Assembly: GCF_900119075.1 (NCBI RefSeq) | Contig: NZ_FPIP01000002.1 | Location: 186,001-250,000 of the forward strand | DNA from: Ruminococcus flavefaciens | GTDB taxonomy: Bacteria; Bacillota; Clostridia; Oscillospirales; Ruminococcaceae | Length of the DNA stretch: 64,000 bases | Reading direction: 5' to 3' | In this document: one piece after another, positions 44,823 through 53,364 of the stretch | Position numbering within the stretch: position 1 is the stretch's first letter | Layout of the letters: each line of letters begins with the position of its first letter | Translations under genes and position numbers: made by a program | Notes under the pieces: generated by a model | The model's database searches: none | What the model was told of the DNA's origin: nothing | What the model saw: the letters and a program-made list of their open reading frames with translations, nothing else

Positions 44823-45038
44823 ATGAAACAGAACAACAAACCAACAGCAGAAATGCCTCAGCTGCTTTCAGCTAAGGACATGAGCGAACACTTAGGGGTA
44901 TCCCTGTGCACTTGTTACAAGTTGCTCAAACAGGATGATTTCCCCGTAACACGTATCGGTAAACGCAGAGTGGTAACACGTGAGCATTTTACCGAATGGC
45001 TTAAGAATAATACTACAGGAGGAAAGAACAATGGCTAA
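44823..45038 (+). CDS. Excisionase-family HTH protein
   Basis: 71 residues: LLSAKDMSEHLGVSLCTCYK is the helix-turn-helix and DDFPVTRIGKRRVVTREHF the wing. It resembles the proteins at 46096 and 41349, indicating duplication. AGGAGG precedes the start. Its stop overlaps the next gene by 8 nt, so the pair is translated together. Confidence 0.8.
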   Translation: MKQNNKPTAEMPQLLSAKDMSEHLGVSLCTCYKLLKQDDFPVTRIGKRRVVTREHFTEWLKNNTTGGKNNG

Positions 45039-45942
45039 GAAACAAGAAACACAGGAAACACAGGAAACACAGGTAATACAGGCTGCCAAAGAAATCATAG
45101 GCACTGCAAACTTCGATCATTTTTCGGATCAGGAAGTTGATGCTGTATATCGGGTGAGCTATAGCTTCAGGTATGGAGTTCTGATAAGACTTGCTCTTTC
45201 AATTGGAATAAGACTTGGAGAGCTTCTTGCCCTTCGTTGGGATGACTTAGGTCCCAATAACACACTCATCATAAACAAGACAATAACAAGTCTTCCTATG
45301 TCCTTTGACAACGGTAGCGTGGAAAAGCCAAGCTGTTTCCGATTAATAACGCTGCCCATGAATGTTGTATACGAGCTTTGTCAGTTGAGAAATGCTCAAT
45401 ATACTGACATAATCAAGAACGGAAATGTGTTTGACACCTTTCAGTTTGTCATTACTGATAACATGGGACATCCTGTCGCCATGGAGACATTCCTGAGAGA
45501 ATATTACACTATTCTGCTCAGGGCAAATGTCCGACAGCTGCCATTCGATGCGCTGAGGAATACATTTGTATACAACTCACTAAAGGCAGGCGTAGACAGC
45601 AATACTGTAGCTCAGATCATAGGCGTACAGCCCAGCCGGTATTTTGTTTCAGGAGAAGCTATACAGCAGATCCCACAGATGACAAGCTTTACCATTCCTG
45701 AGCTTAGAACCGGCAAATCGTATCCGGTAATAGTTACACCGGAGAATGGCAGCTTTCATCTTTCTGTTGTTGACTTTGAAGATCTCTCATGTGAGATAAA
45801 CGACATTCAGAAAGGACTGAACTTCATAGCCAAGTGGATCTGTGAGAAGAGCAGACAAATCGTACTCCCTGAGCCAACTTCTCCATATGAGATCACTCTG
45901 AATAAAGGAGAGTATATTGCTATGGCTACGATTAATCCATGA
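45031..45942 (+). CDS. Recombinase-fold protein with lost catalytic residues
   Basis: 303 residues from ATG 45031 (AGGAGGAAAG upstream). After a Gln/Thr repeat (QETQETQETQ) the catalytic-domain fold of tyrosine recombinases is recognisable: IGIRLGELLALRW keeps the first Arg (Arg61). The HxxR box reads FDALRNTF (Asp173, Arg176), so the His is gone; LGH is replaced by IGVQ; and no clear nucleophile Tyr in a DTYxH context is seen. It is unlikely to cut DNA. It may bind the element as a regulator or cofactor. A paralogue is at 47135. A C-terminal extension (about 225-303) has no match I know. Confidence 0.72.
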   Translation: MAKKQETQETQETQVIQAAKEIIGTANFDHFSDQEVDAVYRVSYSFRYGVLIRLALSIGIRLGELLALRWDDLGPNNTLIINKTITSLPMSFDNGSVEKPSCFRLITLPMNVVYELCQLRNAQYTDIIKNGNVFDTFQFVITDNMGHPVAMETFLREYYTILLRANVRQLPFDALRNTFVYNSLKAGVDSNTVAQIIGVQPSRYFVSGEAIQQIPQMTSFTIPELRTGKSYPVIVTPENGSFHLSVVDFEDLSCEINDIQKGLNFIAKWICEKSRQIVLPEPTSPYEITLNKGEYIAMATINP

Positions 45943-46026
45943 AAACATATGAACCGGATGTGATTGCAATGGCTGCATCCGGTTTTGTATGAAAATCATT
46001 CATATCATTTCCCCTATTTACATAAT

Positions 46027-46066
46027 GGAAGCTTCTGTGATCCCTGACAAGGATGCAGAAGCTTCC
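46027..46066 (+). promoter_or_regulatory. Strong hairpin leader
   Basis: GGAAGCTTCTG and CAGAAGCTTCC pair perfectly over 11 bp, extended by GATCC/GGAT, loop CTGACAA. It is the best-formed member of the leader-hairpin set at 44587-44626 and 44757-44796. It lies 30 nt before the HTH gene at 46096. No T-run follows. Confidence 0.65.
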
Positions 46067-46095
46067 CTATACTTAAAGTAACAGGAGGTTTCAAT

Positions 46096-46308
46096 ATGAA
46101 ACAAGCTATGTCATATGATGAACTGCCGGAAATGCTTTCGGCACGTGACATCAGTAAACATCTTGGGATATCACTCGGCAGCAGCTACAAGCTGCTTAAG
46201 AGTGGAGATATCCCTGTAACTATCGTCGGAAAGCGTATGATAGTTGCAAGAGAAAGCTATATCGAATGGGTTGAGAATAACACAAACAGGGCGAACGAGA
46301 GTGAATAG
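46096..46308 (+). CDS. Excisionase-family HTH protein
   Basis: 70 residues, clear paralogue of the protein at 44823: LPEMLSARDISKHLGISLGS then KSGDIPVTIVGKRMIVARES. A strong ACAGGAGG site precedes the ATG, itself downstream of the strong hairpin. It is likely a DNA-binding regulator or directionality factor. The following gene is another HTH rather than a recombinase-like protein. Confidence 0.8.
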   Translation: MKQAMSYDELPEMLSARDISKHLGISLGSSYKLLKSGDIPVTIVGKRMIVARESYIEWVENNTNRANESE

Positions 46309-46388
46309 TGTTGCTTATGATCTGCTTGGGGATACATATCCCTATGTCGATTGGACATTGAAATGAACGGTGAAAGGAGGTGTTTACC

Positions 46389-46586
46389 ATGACAGACCCC
46401 ATCATCTTTGTTACTAAGAAGGATGTCTTAACGGTCTGGGAGGCTGCATATTACCTTAATGTAAGTACCAAAACAGTATATGGTCTTATATACAGAAAGG
46501 AGCTTGAAGCCATCAAAATAGGCAGCCGCTACAAGATAACAGCTGACTCTATCCGCAGATACATAAGTGAGAAATCAGCTCGATAA
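46389..46586 (+). CDS. Excisionase-family HTH protein
   Basis: 65 residues from ATG 46389 behind AAAGGAGG. The upstream GTG at 46380 lies in the ribosome site. LTVWEAAYYLNVSTKTVYGL is the helix-turn-helix, followed by RKELEAIKIGSRYKITADSI. It is closer to classical phage/Tn916 Xis-type proteins than to its neighbours at 44823 and 46096. Confidence 0.78.
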   Translation: MTDPIIFVTKKDVLTVWEAAYYLNVSTKTVYGLIYRKELEAIKIGSRYKITADSIRRYISEKSAR

Positions 46587-47134
46587 GTATATAGTTATAA
46601 CCAATCGTCGAATCATATAGATTTGGGTATCTGGGATATATTATCTGAAAAGCTTGACAGTTAGAAAAGAAAAGGTACGAGTGCAGTTATAATGGCTGCA
46701 CTCGATCATCCCCGACATTCCAGTATTATGCAGCAGCAATATATACGGCGTAAGGGAGGGGCGTTGATAGAAGAGCTCCGTGACTGATAGTAAGTGCCCT
46801 GCTATTCAGGAAGAGTAGTTGTTAGTGGAATATTACATAGGTATTTACACTTGAGAAACGAGAAGAGATTGGGGTGTACATTTGGCGATGACGAAGTCAG
46901 AGCGAAATGTGAGGGGCAAGCCCCTAAAGCAGGAGGTGTGGAGGGAGTCAGTCCCTCCACTATTATTACAGATGCGAATGCATCTGTGTATGGATATACA
47001 AATGTCGCTTGCGGCAATGAAAGATACGTTCTAATTATTGCTTTAAGTATAGCTATAAGTAACAAGTTCAAATAAACCCTTACTGGCTAACAAGGTTTTA
47101 CCCGTCAATTATATAGTAACAGGAGGTTTCAGTT
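46587..47134. other. Hairpin-rich intergenic region without a convincing gene
   Basis: Four perfect inverted repeats: CGAGTGCAG/CTGCACTCG (46678-46704), AGGGGC/GCCCCT (46912-46925), GTGGAGGGA/TCCCTCCAC (46938-46960), ACAGATGC/GCATCTGT (46968-46987). A 93-codon frame crosses the last three but has no ribosome site and its sequence is dictated by the repeats. It may be a structured RNA or a protein-binding region. Confidence 0.5.
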
Positions 47135-47896
47135 ATGGAAAAGAAAAAACTATTTGCAACTATGAAGCGATTGGTGGGATCAAGCATACATGCTGGATGG
47201 TTCACACCTGAAGAAACGTCTACTCTTGTAGCTACTAGCTACAAGTATGACATCGGAGTTTTCATAAGGCTAGCTCTTTATGCAGGGCTTAGTATCGACG
47301 AGATCAAAGGTCTGCATTGGGATTCACTTCATTATTATGCTGACAGCGATGATGAATACTGTGAGCTCTGTATAAGCGAGGTGAGATATGATAATCCTTT
47401 ACCACTATGTGGCTCACCTAATTGTGTAAGAACTGGCTGTTATCGTAAGCTTTTACTTCCTATAAAGACAGGACGTGAGCTTGTACAGTGGTGTGCGCTT
47501 CACACTATACGTAATACTCCGTACATACTTGTTGAAGAGAATGGAGATCTTATGGAGTGGTATATACTTTCAAGAAAGTATAGTCAGGTGATCAACGCAG
47601 CTCATGTCAGACAGCTTGGATACGATTCATTGAGAAACACATTTGTATTCAACGCCTTGAATGCAGGGCTTTCCGTTGATGTCATAGCTTTGATACTTGG
47701 ACTTAAACCAAGCTATGAGCTCTCAGAAGCAGAATCCGCTCAGATTGAGCAAAAGTTTGCTTGCGGTTTTCCTGAATCGCAGAATGATGTCTTTGCAACG
47801 GTAGACTATATGCCTATCGATCCTGAAATGGAGTACATTCATGCTAAGAATATGCGGTACATTCGTGAACAGATAAAATGGAGATACGGCTTTTGA
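47135..47896 (+). CDS. Recombinase-fold protein with lost catalytic residues, second copy
   Basis: 253 residues, paralogue of the 45031 protein. GVFIRLALYAGLSIDEIKGL aligns with the first Arg box, but the Arg is replaced (Ser53). YDSLRNTFVFNALNAG keeps the second Arg (Arg167) but has Asp164 for His, and LGLKPS replaces LGHSS. A short Cys motif (CGSPNCVRTGC) is inserted. Even more degenerate than its sister, it cannot be an active recombinase by known chemistry, yet the frame is intact, suggesting another selected role. AACAGGAGG precedes the start and a strong terminator follows. Confidence 0.7.
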   Translation: MEKKKLFATMKRLVGSSIHAGWFTPEETSTLVATSYKYDIGVFIRLALYAGLSIDEIKGLHWDSLHYYADSDDEYCELCISEVRYDNPLPLCGSPNCVRTGCYRKLLLPIKTGRELVQWCALHTIRNTPYILVEENGDLMEWYILSRKYSQVINAAHVRQLGYDSLRNTFVFNALNAGLSVDVIALILGLKPSYELSEAESAQIEQKFACGFPESQNDVFATVDYMPIDPEMEYIHAKNMRYIREQIKWRYGF

Positions 47897-47924
47897 TATC
47901 GTCCCGGTAACTTGTAAAGTGAAA

Positions 47925-47954
47925 GATTCCCTGTGGCGGTTGCTACAGGGAATC
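47925..47954 (+). terminator. Terminator after the HTH/recombinase-like cassette
   Basis: GATTCCCTGT and ACAGGGAATC pair over 10 bp with a 10-nt loop; ACTTTG follows. The stretch 47959-48288 holds nothing else I can support. Confidence 0.75.
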
Positions 47955-48288
47955 ACTTTGTCTCGTTATTCAATAAGCCATTTCCACGTTATGCAGATTA
48001 ATAAACGAGTTTTTATGCCAGATATGCACTTGACAAGTTTCTTCAGGAACTCTCCTTAAAGGCTTAAGATAGATAGGTCTAATGCTACATACAGCTAAAG
48101 GATATATTAGAATGAGATATCAATGTGTAATTTATTTTCTTAGTCTCTCCGGTATGCAAAGATCATTGAATGCGTACATAGAAAGGAAAAGAGAAAAGTA
48201 ATCTATGAAGGCGGAGTGGTTTTCCTCTTAAATACAACCATGGCATACACTATGTATGCTATGGATTGTATGAATTCTTTAAGAGCTA

Positions 48289-48317
48289 TTGATTAATTGT
48301 GCGAAATATGGTATAAT
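48289..48317 (+). promoter_or_regulatory. Promoter of the type I RM operon
   Basis: TTGATT, 17-nt spacer, TATAAT (48312-48317), followed by AGGAG 10 nt before the hsdM ATG. Confidence 0.75.
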
Positions 48318-48350
48318 TTTAATAAATATAAGCATTTTTAGGAGAACGCT

Positions 48351-50285
48351 ATGATCAATATAAGAAAACTTGAAGCAGAGCTGTGGGAATCGGCTGATCT
48401 ACTTCGTGCAGGCTCAAAACTTACATCAAATCAGTACTGTATGCCCGTACTTGGACTTATCTTCCTCAGATACGCTTACAGCCGCTTCAAAATGGTTGAA
48501 GCTGAGATACTGAAAGACCGTCCCAAGCGTGGCGGACGTGTTATGCCTGTTGAAGCAAGTGATTTCGCTGCCAAGAGTGCACTCTACCTTCCCGAAGAGG
48601 CTCAATACAAGTACCTCGTCAATCTGCCTGAGAATATAGCTGCGGCTGAACTCAAGAACCGTGCTGGTCATACCATGAACAGTCTCGGTGAAGTAGTAAA
48701 CAATGCTATGCAGCTTGTGGAGGAGCAGAGCGAACAGCTCACAGGTGTACTGCCCAAGGATTACACTATATTCTCGGACGAGCTGCTCTCAGAGCTTCTC
48801 CGTATCTTCAATAACAGTGCTCTCGATGATATAGACGGAGATATCGTTGGACGTATCTATGAGTATTTCCTGAATAAATTTGCAAAGAACATCGCTCAGG
48901 ACGACGGAGTATTCTTTACCCCTAAGTCCCTCGTTAAGATGATAGTCAATATCATAGAGCCGAAAAGTGGAACGCTGCTTGATCCTGCCTGCGGAAGCGG
49001 CGGTATGTTCATTCAGAGCGGTGACTTCGTAAATGCCGCAGGTATGCACGCTAACAGTGCCATGACGTTCTATGGACAGGAAAAGGTTGAGTACAACGCT
49101 CAGCTCTGTCTTATGAATATGGCTGTACACGGTCTAACAGGTGTTATCAAGTCAGGCGATGAAGCCAATACTTTCTACCATGATGCACACAACCTCAACG
49201 GCAAGTGCGATTATGTTATGGCGAATCCTCCTTTTAATGTGGACAAGGTCAAGGCTGAATCCTGCGAGAATGCAGGTCGTCTGCCTTTTGGTATGCCCGG
49301 CGTGAATAAGAACAAGGAAGTCGGCAACGGAAACTACCTGTGGATATCCTACTTCTACTCCTATCTCAACGATAAGGGCAGAGCCGGTTTTGTTATGGCT
49401 TCTTCGGCTACGGACAGTCAGAGCAGGGACAAGGATATCCGTGAACAGCTGGTAAAAACAGGTGACGTTGATGTTATGATCTCGGTCGGCAATAACTTTT
49501 TCTATACCAAGTCTCTGCCGTGTTCGCTATGGTTCTTTGACAAGGCGAAAAGTGAAAGTATCAGGGACAAGGTCCTGTTCATTGACGCAAGAAATTATTA
49601 TACCGTAGTTGATCGCACTCTTAATGAGTGGAGCGAATGGCAGCTCAAAAATCTCAACGCTATTGTATGGCTGCATCGCGGTGAAACTGACAAGTATACA
49701 TCACTGATAAATGAATATCGCCGTTGCATTACTTCTGCGTTAAATAATATAAATGAGTCATCTGAAGCTGAAGGTTTTGTTGCTTGTGTCGGACAGGCAC
49801 TTTATCATCATGTCGAGGGCGCAATGCCGAAAATTACAAAGGAACTTACTGCCGAATACAGCAATGAGATTATTTCCGAGCTTAAGGAAAGAACCCTTGT
49901 TTCTGCAAAGCGTACCAAGGAAATAGCTATAGAGGATACTCCCAAAAAGAAAAAAGCCATTGAGGAAAGCTACAACGACTTCGAGGCTGTTATACAGGAT
50001 ATACTCCGCCTTATACAGGACTATCTCTGGCTGTATGAAAAGTTCGGTGAGGGCGAATACAAGGACATAGAGGGGCTTTGCAAGGCGGCAACGATCAGCG
50101 ATATAAAGGAAAAAGGCTGGTCGCTGACTCCCGGTGCTTATGTGGGCGTTGCTCCTGTTGAGGACGACGGCGTTGATTTTGCAGAGCGTATGGCTGAGAT
50201 ACACAAGGAACTGCTTGCTTTGCAGGGTGAGTCCAACTCCCTTATGGATACCATATCGAAGAATATGGAGGAGTTGGGGATATGA
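48351..50285 (+). CDS. hsdM: Type I RM methyltransferase subunit HsdM
   Basis: N6-adenine DNA methyltransferase subunit of 644 residues. The N-terminal helical domain is LEAELWESADLLRAG, with NQYCMPVLGLIFLRYA. The SAM-binding motif I is LLDPACGSGGMFIQ and the catalytic motif IV is NPPF (Asn292). It overlaps hsdS by 4 nt (ATGA), the normal arrangement. With HsdS it methylates the host recognition site; with HsdR it restricts foreign DNA. Confidence 0.96.
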   Translation: MINIRKLEAELWESADLLRAGSKLTSNQYCMPVLGLIFLRYAYSRFKMVEAEILKDRPKRGGRVMPVEASDFAAKSALYLPEEAQYKYLVNLPENIAAAELKNRAGHTMNSLGEVVNNAMQLVEEQSEQLTGVLPKDYTIFSDELLSELLRIFNNSALDDIDGDIVGRIYEYFLNKFAKNIAQDDGVFFTPKSLVKMIVNIIEPKSGTLLDPACGSGGMFIQSGDFVNAAGMHANSAMTFYGQEKVEYNAQLCLMNMAVHGLTGVIKSGDEANTFYHDAHNLNGKCDYVMANPPFNVDKVKAESCENAGRLPFGMPGVNKNKEVGNGNYLWISYFYSYLNDKGRAGFVMASSATDSQSRDKDIREQLVKTGDVDVMISVGNNFFYTKSLPCSLWFFDKAKSESIRDKVLFIDARNYYTVVDRTLNEWSEWQLKNLNAIVWLHRGETDKYTSLINEYRRCITSALNNINESSEAEGFVACVGQALYHHVEGAMPKITKELTAEYSNEIISELKERTLVSAKRTKEIAIEDTPKKKKAIEESYNDFEAVIQDILRLIQDYLWLYEKFGEGEYKDIEGLCKAATISDIKEKGWSLTPGAYVGVAPVEDDGVDFAERMAEIHKELLALQGESNSLMDTISKNMEELGI

Positions 50286-51508
50286 CAACAGTAAAACTTG
50301 GAGAAATATGCGATTTTTTAAACGGCGGTGCGTGGAGCGATAAAGAATATGTACTCACAGGATTACCTGTTTTAAAAGTAACAAATTGCAAGCCTTCAGG
50401 CTTTGCATTGTCAGATATTGATTATTTACCGTATTCAGCAGCAGAAAAATATGCGAAAAACAAACTTGAATTAGGCGATGTTATAATTGCAACTGTTGGT
50501 TCACATCCGAATTTAAAGGATTCAGCGGCAGGAAGGTCGTGTGTGGTAAACAGTATGGTTGAGGGATATTATCTTAATCAAAATGCTGTATGTATGAGAA
50601 CAAAAGATTCTGATGTGCTTGATCAAGGTTATCTCGGATATTTATCAAAATATTATGAATTTCAGCATTTCATTCAAATGCGAGGTCGTGGTGCTGCTAA
50701 CCAAATGCGAATAGCAATATCATCAATCAAAGAATATAATTGTAAACTTCCAAACATTGAAATCCAACGCCGCATAGCCTCAATCCTCTCCGCCTACGAC
50801 GACCTTATCGAAAACAACCAGAAGCAGATAAAGCTCCTTGAAGAAGCGGCACAAAGGCTCTATAAAGAGTGGTTCGTCGATCTGCACTTCCCCGGATATG
50901 AGAACGTTAAGGTTGTTGACGGTGTGCCGGAGGGGTGGGAGAAAAAGACAATACTTGATATGTCTTCTGTATTAAGAAGAGGTATTTCCCCAAAGTATAA
51001 TGATAAAGGCAAATATACTGTCATAAATCAAAAATGTATCAGGCAGACAATCATGGATATTAAAGAATCACGCCAACAGGAAAAAGAGTATCCTGCTGAT
51101 ATGAACTTGAAAGATAGTGATATAGTAATATGCTCAACAGGTTCGGGAACACTTGGCAGAGTAGGTCAAGTGTTTGGTGATTATCCTGATACAACTTTTG
51201 ATTCTCATGTTACATTGGTAAGAGCGAAAAAACCAGATCACTCTCAATTTCTTTTCTTGACACTCAAGTATTTACAACCATTATTGATGACGTTAGGACA
51301 GGGATCAACGAATCAGCTTGAATTACCGAAACGTGTTATAGAAAGTTATGGGATAATTTGTCCTACAGAAAAACTTATAATTGATTTTGAATCTGCTATA
51401 CTGCCTATTCATAATAAAATTACTTCTCTTGTAAGCATAATTAAAAATGCAACAGAAGCCCGTGACCGTCTGCTGCCTAAGCTGATGAGCGGAGAAGTGG
51501 AGGTTTAA
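50282..51508 (+). CDS. hsdS: Type I RM specificity subunit HsdS
   Basis: 408 residues with two target-recognition domains. TRD1 spans about 1-150 and TRD2 about 215-370. Each is followed by a conserved helical spacer: IQRRIASILSAYDDLIENNQ and ...IKNATEARDRLLPKLMSGEV. The base composition alternates: both TRDs are AT-rich and the central spacer (about 50760-50945) is GC-rich, the signature of TRD exchange. The last 30 bp recur at 52141-52170, beyond the next gene. Confidence 0.93.
   Translation: MTTVKLGEICDFLNGGAWSDKEYVLTGLPVLKVTNCKPSGFALSDIDYLPYSAAEKYAKNKLELGDVIIATVGSHPNLKDSAAGRSCVVNSMVEGYYLNQNAVCMRTKDSDVLDQGYLGYLSKYYEFQHFIQMRGRGAANQMRIAISSIKEYNCKLPNIEIQRRIASILSAYDDLIENNQKQIKLLEEAAQRLYKEWFVDLHFPGYENVKVVDGVPEGWEKKTILDMSSVLRRGISPKYNDKGKYTVINQKCIRQTIMDIKESRQQEKEYPADMNLKDSDIVICSTGSGTLGRVGQVFGDYPDTTFDSHVTLVRAKKPDHSQFLFLTLKYLQPLLMTLGQGSTNQLELPKRVIESYGIICPTEKLIIDFESAILPIHNKITSLVSIIKNATEARDRLLPKLMSGEVEV
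51479..51508 (+). repeat. hsdS tail repeat, copy 1
   Basis: Final 30 bp of hsdS, containing GGAGAAGTGGAGGTTTAA. It matches 52141-52170 at 29 of 30 positions. It also carries the GGAGG ribosome site of the next gene. Confidence 0.85.
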
Positions 51509-51509
51509 C

Positions 51510-52127
51510 GTGAAGAAAGAAGCACCCAAAGATAACATTTGGCAAAAGTATAAAATAGAAATATTAATTGGCTTGTTCACATCATTACTGTGGTTTTTTG
51601 TTGAGCATATCATAAATACTGTTCCTAGAATAGGAAGAAACGTTATAGAAACGCTATCAAATTATGTATATACAAATGCTGCTAAGTTCAGCATAAACAC
51701 AATTTTGACTATGTTTGTTTCGTTTTTAGTGGGTTGGGCATTAGCAATAGCAATTAGACCAATTATGCAATATAGAGAGATAAGGAAACTCGAAAAAGAA
51801 ATAGAAGTTTTAAAAACAGATAATAATGCTAATAAGAAAAAAGAAGATAATCTTTCAAAAGAATACAAGAAAGAAAAACGAATAGATATTGGTCCGCTTA
51901 TTGTTCTTATAGTATTTGTTTTTATGCTTTATATGAATGTCTATAAGCCTATTTTTTTAAATAGTTCATTTGATTTGGATATAAAAATGATTAAGCCATA
52001 CACTGATAATAAAACTGTTATGATGCTTGAATCTGACTGGACAAGAATGAAAAGCAAAGATGACTATGACAAGATTTATGATACAATTAATAAGATAAAA
52101 GAAGAAAATAATCTTCCGAAAAAATAA
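51510..52127 (+). CDS. Uncharacterised membrane protein in the RM operon
   Basis: 205 residues from GTG 51510, with GGAGG from the hsdS tail as ribosome site. Three hydrophobic segments (about 18-38, 62-86, 122-143) and a Lys/Glu-rich coiled coil (about 92-118) are visible. No enzymatic motif. Short membrane proteins inserted in RM operons sometimes act as effectors of linked defence genes, but nothing here proves that. The flanking 30-bp repeat suggests it was added as a cassette. Confidence 0.75.
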   Translation: MKKEAPKDNIWQKYKIEILIGLFTSLLWFFVEHIINTVPRIGRNVIETLSNYVYTNAAKFSINTILTMFVSFLVGWALAIAIRPIMQYREIRKLEKEIEVLKTDNNANKKKEDNLSKEYKKEKRIDIGPLIVLIVFVFMLYMNVYKPIFLNSSFDLDIKMIKPYTDNKTVMMLESDWTRMKSKDDYDKIYDTINKIKEENNLPKK

Positions 52128-52140
52128 TTACAATTTTCTT

Positions 52141-52170
52141 AAGCTGATGAGCGGAGAAATGGAGGTTTAA
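52141..52170 (+). repeat. hsdS tail repeat, copy 2
   Basis: A single base (A for G) differs from the hsdS 3' end at 51479-51508. It supplies the GGAGG ribosome site of the gene at 52172. Confidence 0.85.
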
Positions 52171-52171
52171 T

Positions 52172-52489
52172 ATGGACATAAATGATCCTAAAGAAATGAA
52201 AGAGCAAATTGACTTTCTAAAAGCATACATAAAACTTGAAACGCAAAAACGCACCCCAAATAGAGAAGGAATGATAGATGCTCTGAGAGAATCGCTGAAT
52301 GTTGCTAATTCAGAAATAAGGGGCGTAGAAAAAAGTAGATACGAAACAACACCAACACCGTGGGAAAACATCTCAAATGAAGTTCTGTACGGAAAACTCA
52401 CTGAGTATCAGCAAGGAATGTATCAGCACGCAGTGAAAAAGTTCGGCGAGGAAGTTGTTAAGAAATTATTGGAAGAGAGTATGCAGTGA
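52172..52489 (+). CDS. Uncharacterised small protein in the RM operon
   Basis: 105 residues, charged and probably helical (KEMKEQIDFLKAYIKLETQK). I recognise no family. The C-terminus YQQGMYQHAVKKFGEEVVKK is amphipathic. It lies between the duplicated hsdS tail and a gene with a possible RNase-like motif, so it may be a small partner such as an antitoxin, which is speculation. Confidence 0.65.
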   Translation: MDINDPKEMKEQIDFLKAYIKLETQKRTPNREGMIDALRESLNVANSEIRGVEKSRYETTPTPWENISNEVLYGKLTEYQQGMYQHAVKKFGEEVVKKLLEESMQ

Positions 52490-52527
52490 ATAGCAAGTCT
52501 ATGAAATAAGAAATGAAGGTGTGAGAT

Positions 52528-53349
52528 TTGGAAAGAAGAAACTTTGCGCAGGTATTGAAAGACGCTAAGGTTGATATTACAAAAGAATATCAACGTTTGT
52601 ATACTATGTTTAATTCAAAGAAAAGTAATCATAGCCATTCATTTCGAAACGTATGTGAATATAACTTTAATAAACTTCCCTTCAAAGGAACTTGTTTAAC
52701 CCTTTCAGATTTTGATGAATACTATGGTTTCAATTTTTTTAGTAGAGCAGACAATGTTGAAATTAATCATCTTGTAAGCTATTGTGAATATTTATTTAAT
52801 ATTGCAAAATATAATAGCGTCAATATATATGATAATAATTGGTATAAAGGTGGAGATTTTTTAATTCAAATCAGAAAGGTAATAGAGCTGATTGGATATA
52901 TGGAAACAAGTCAAGATAATTTGACAATCTTTGTTCCAAAATCACAACCTGCCATTGTTGTATCTGAAATGCTTCCAGCAAATCTGTCGTATAAGGTTGT
53001 CGAGTATAATCATCATTCTATGAAGGGCGATCTTGCTCGAAAACAGGCAACACTAAAGCTGCTCGCAGATCGGTTGGAATCAAAGAGGACTGAACTTAAA
53101 GGGCTTAATAAGTCACTTGAAGATGATATATTCTATCTTGTTAATAATCTGAACATTCGTCATAACAATATTGAAGTTTCTTCACCCAAATATAAGAAAG
53201 CAGTTGCTGAAATGCCTGAAGAAGAACTTGAGGAATGGTACGACAAGATATATGATATGTGCCTGTATGCTTTTATGACTTTAGATCAGGCTGATCGTAA
53301 TGCTAAGGTTAAGCAACTGAAAAATATCATTGAAGATAATAAAGGATAA
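52528..53349 (+). CDS. Uncharacterised protein, possible abortive-infection type
   Basis: 273 residues from TTG 52528 with GAAGGTGTGAG upstream. Mostly helical, no membrane segment. The C-terminal part, FYLVNNLNIRHNNIEVSSP (Arg211, His212) followed by ELEEWYDKIYDMCLYAFMTL, looks like the C-terminal helical domains of some abortive-infection proteins. I cannot name the family with confidence. It is between hsdS and hsdR, a common place for added defence genes. Confidence 0.6.
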   Translation: MERRNFAQVLKDAKVDITKEYQRLYTMFNSKKSNHSHSFRNVCEYNFNKLPFKGTCLTLSDFDEYYGFNFFSRADNVEINHLVSYCEYLFNIAKYNSVNIYDNNWYKGGDFLIQIRKVIELIGYMETSQDNLTIFVPKSQPAIVVSEMLPANLSYKVVEYNHHSMKGDLARKQATLKLLADRLESKRTELKGLNKSLEDDIFYLVNNLNIRHNNIEVSSPKYKKAVAEMPEEELEEWYDKIYDMCLYAFMTLDQADRNAKVKQLKNIIEDNKG

Positions 53350-53364
53350 GAGGGAATAGTTCTG

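Noticed and set aside
46027-46066. Hairpin considered as a transcription terminator
   Set aside because: Strong stem but no T-run, and the next gene follows 30 nt later. More likely a leader structure or binding site.
46794-47075. 93-codon frame in the hairpin-rich region
   Set aside because: No ribosome site; open on both strands because of inverted repeats. Better explained as structure.
46587-47134. CRISPR array or retron ncRNA
   Set aside because: Repeats are inverted and unlike one another, with no regular direct repeats, Cas genes or reverse transcriptase.
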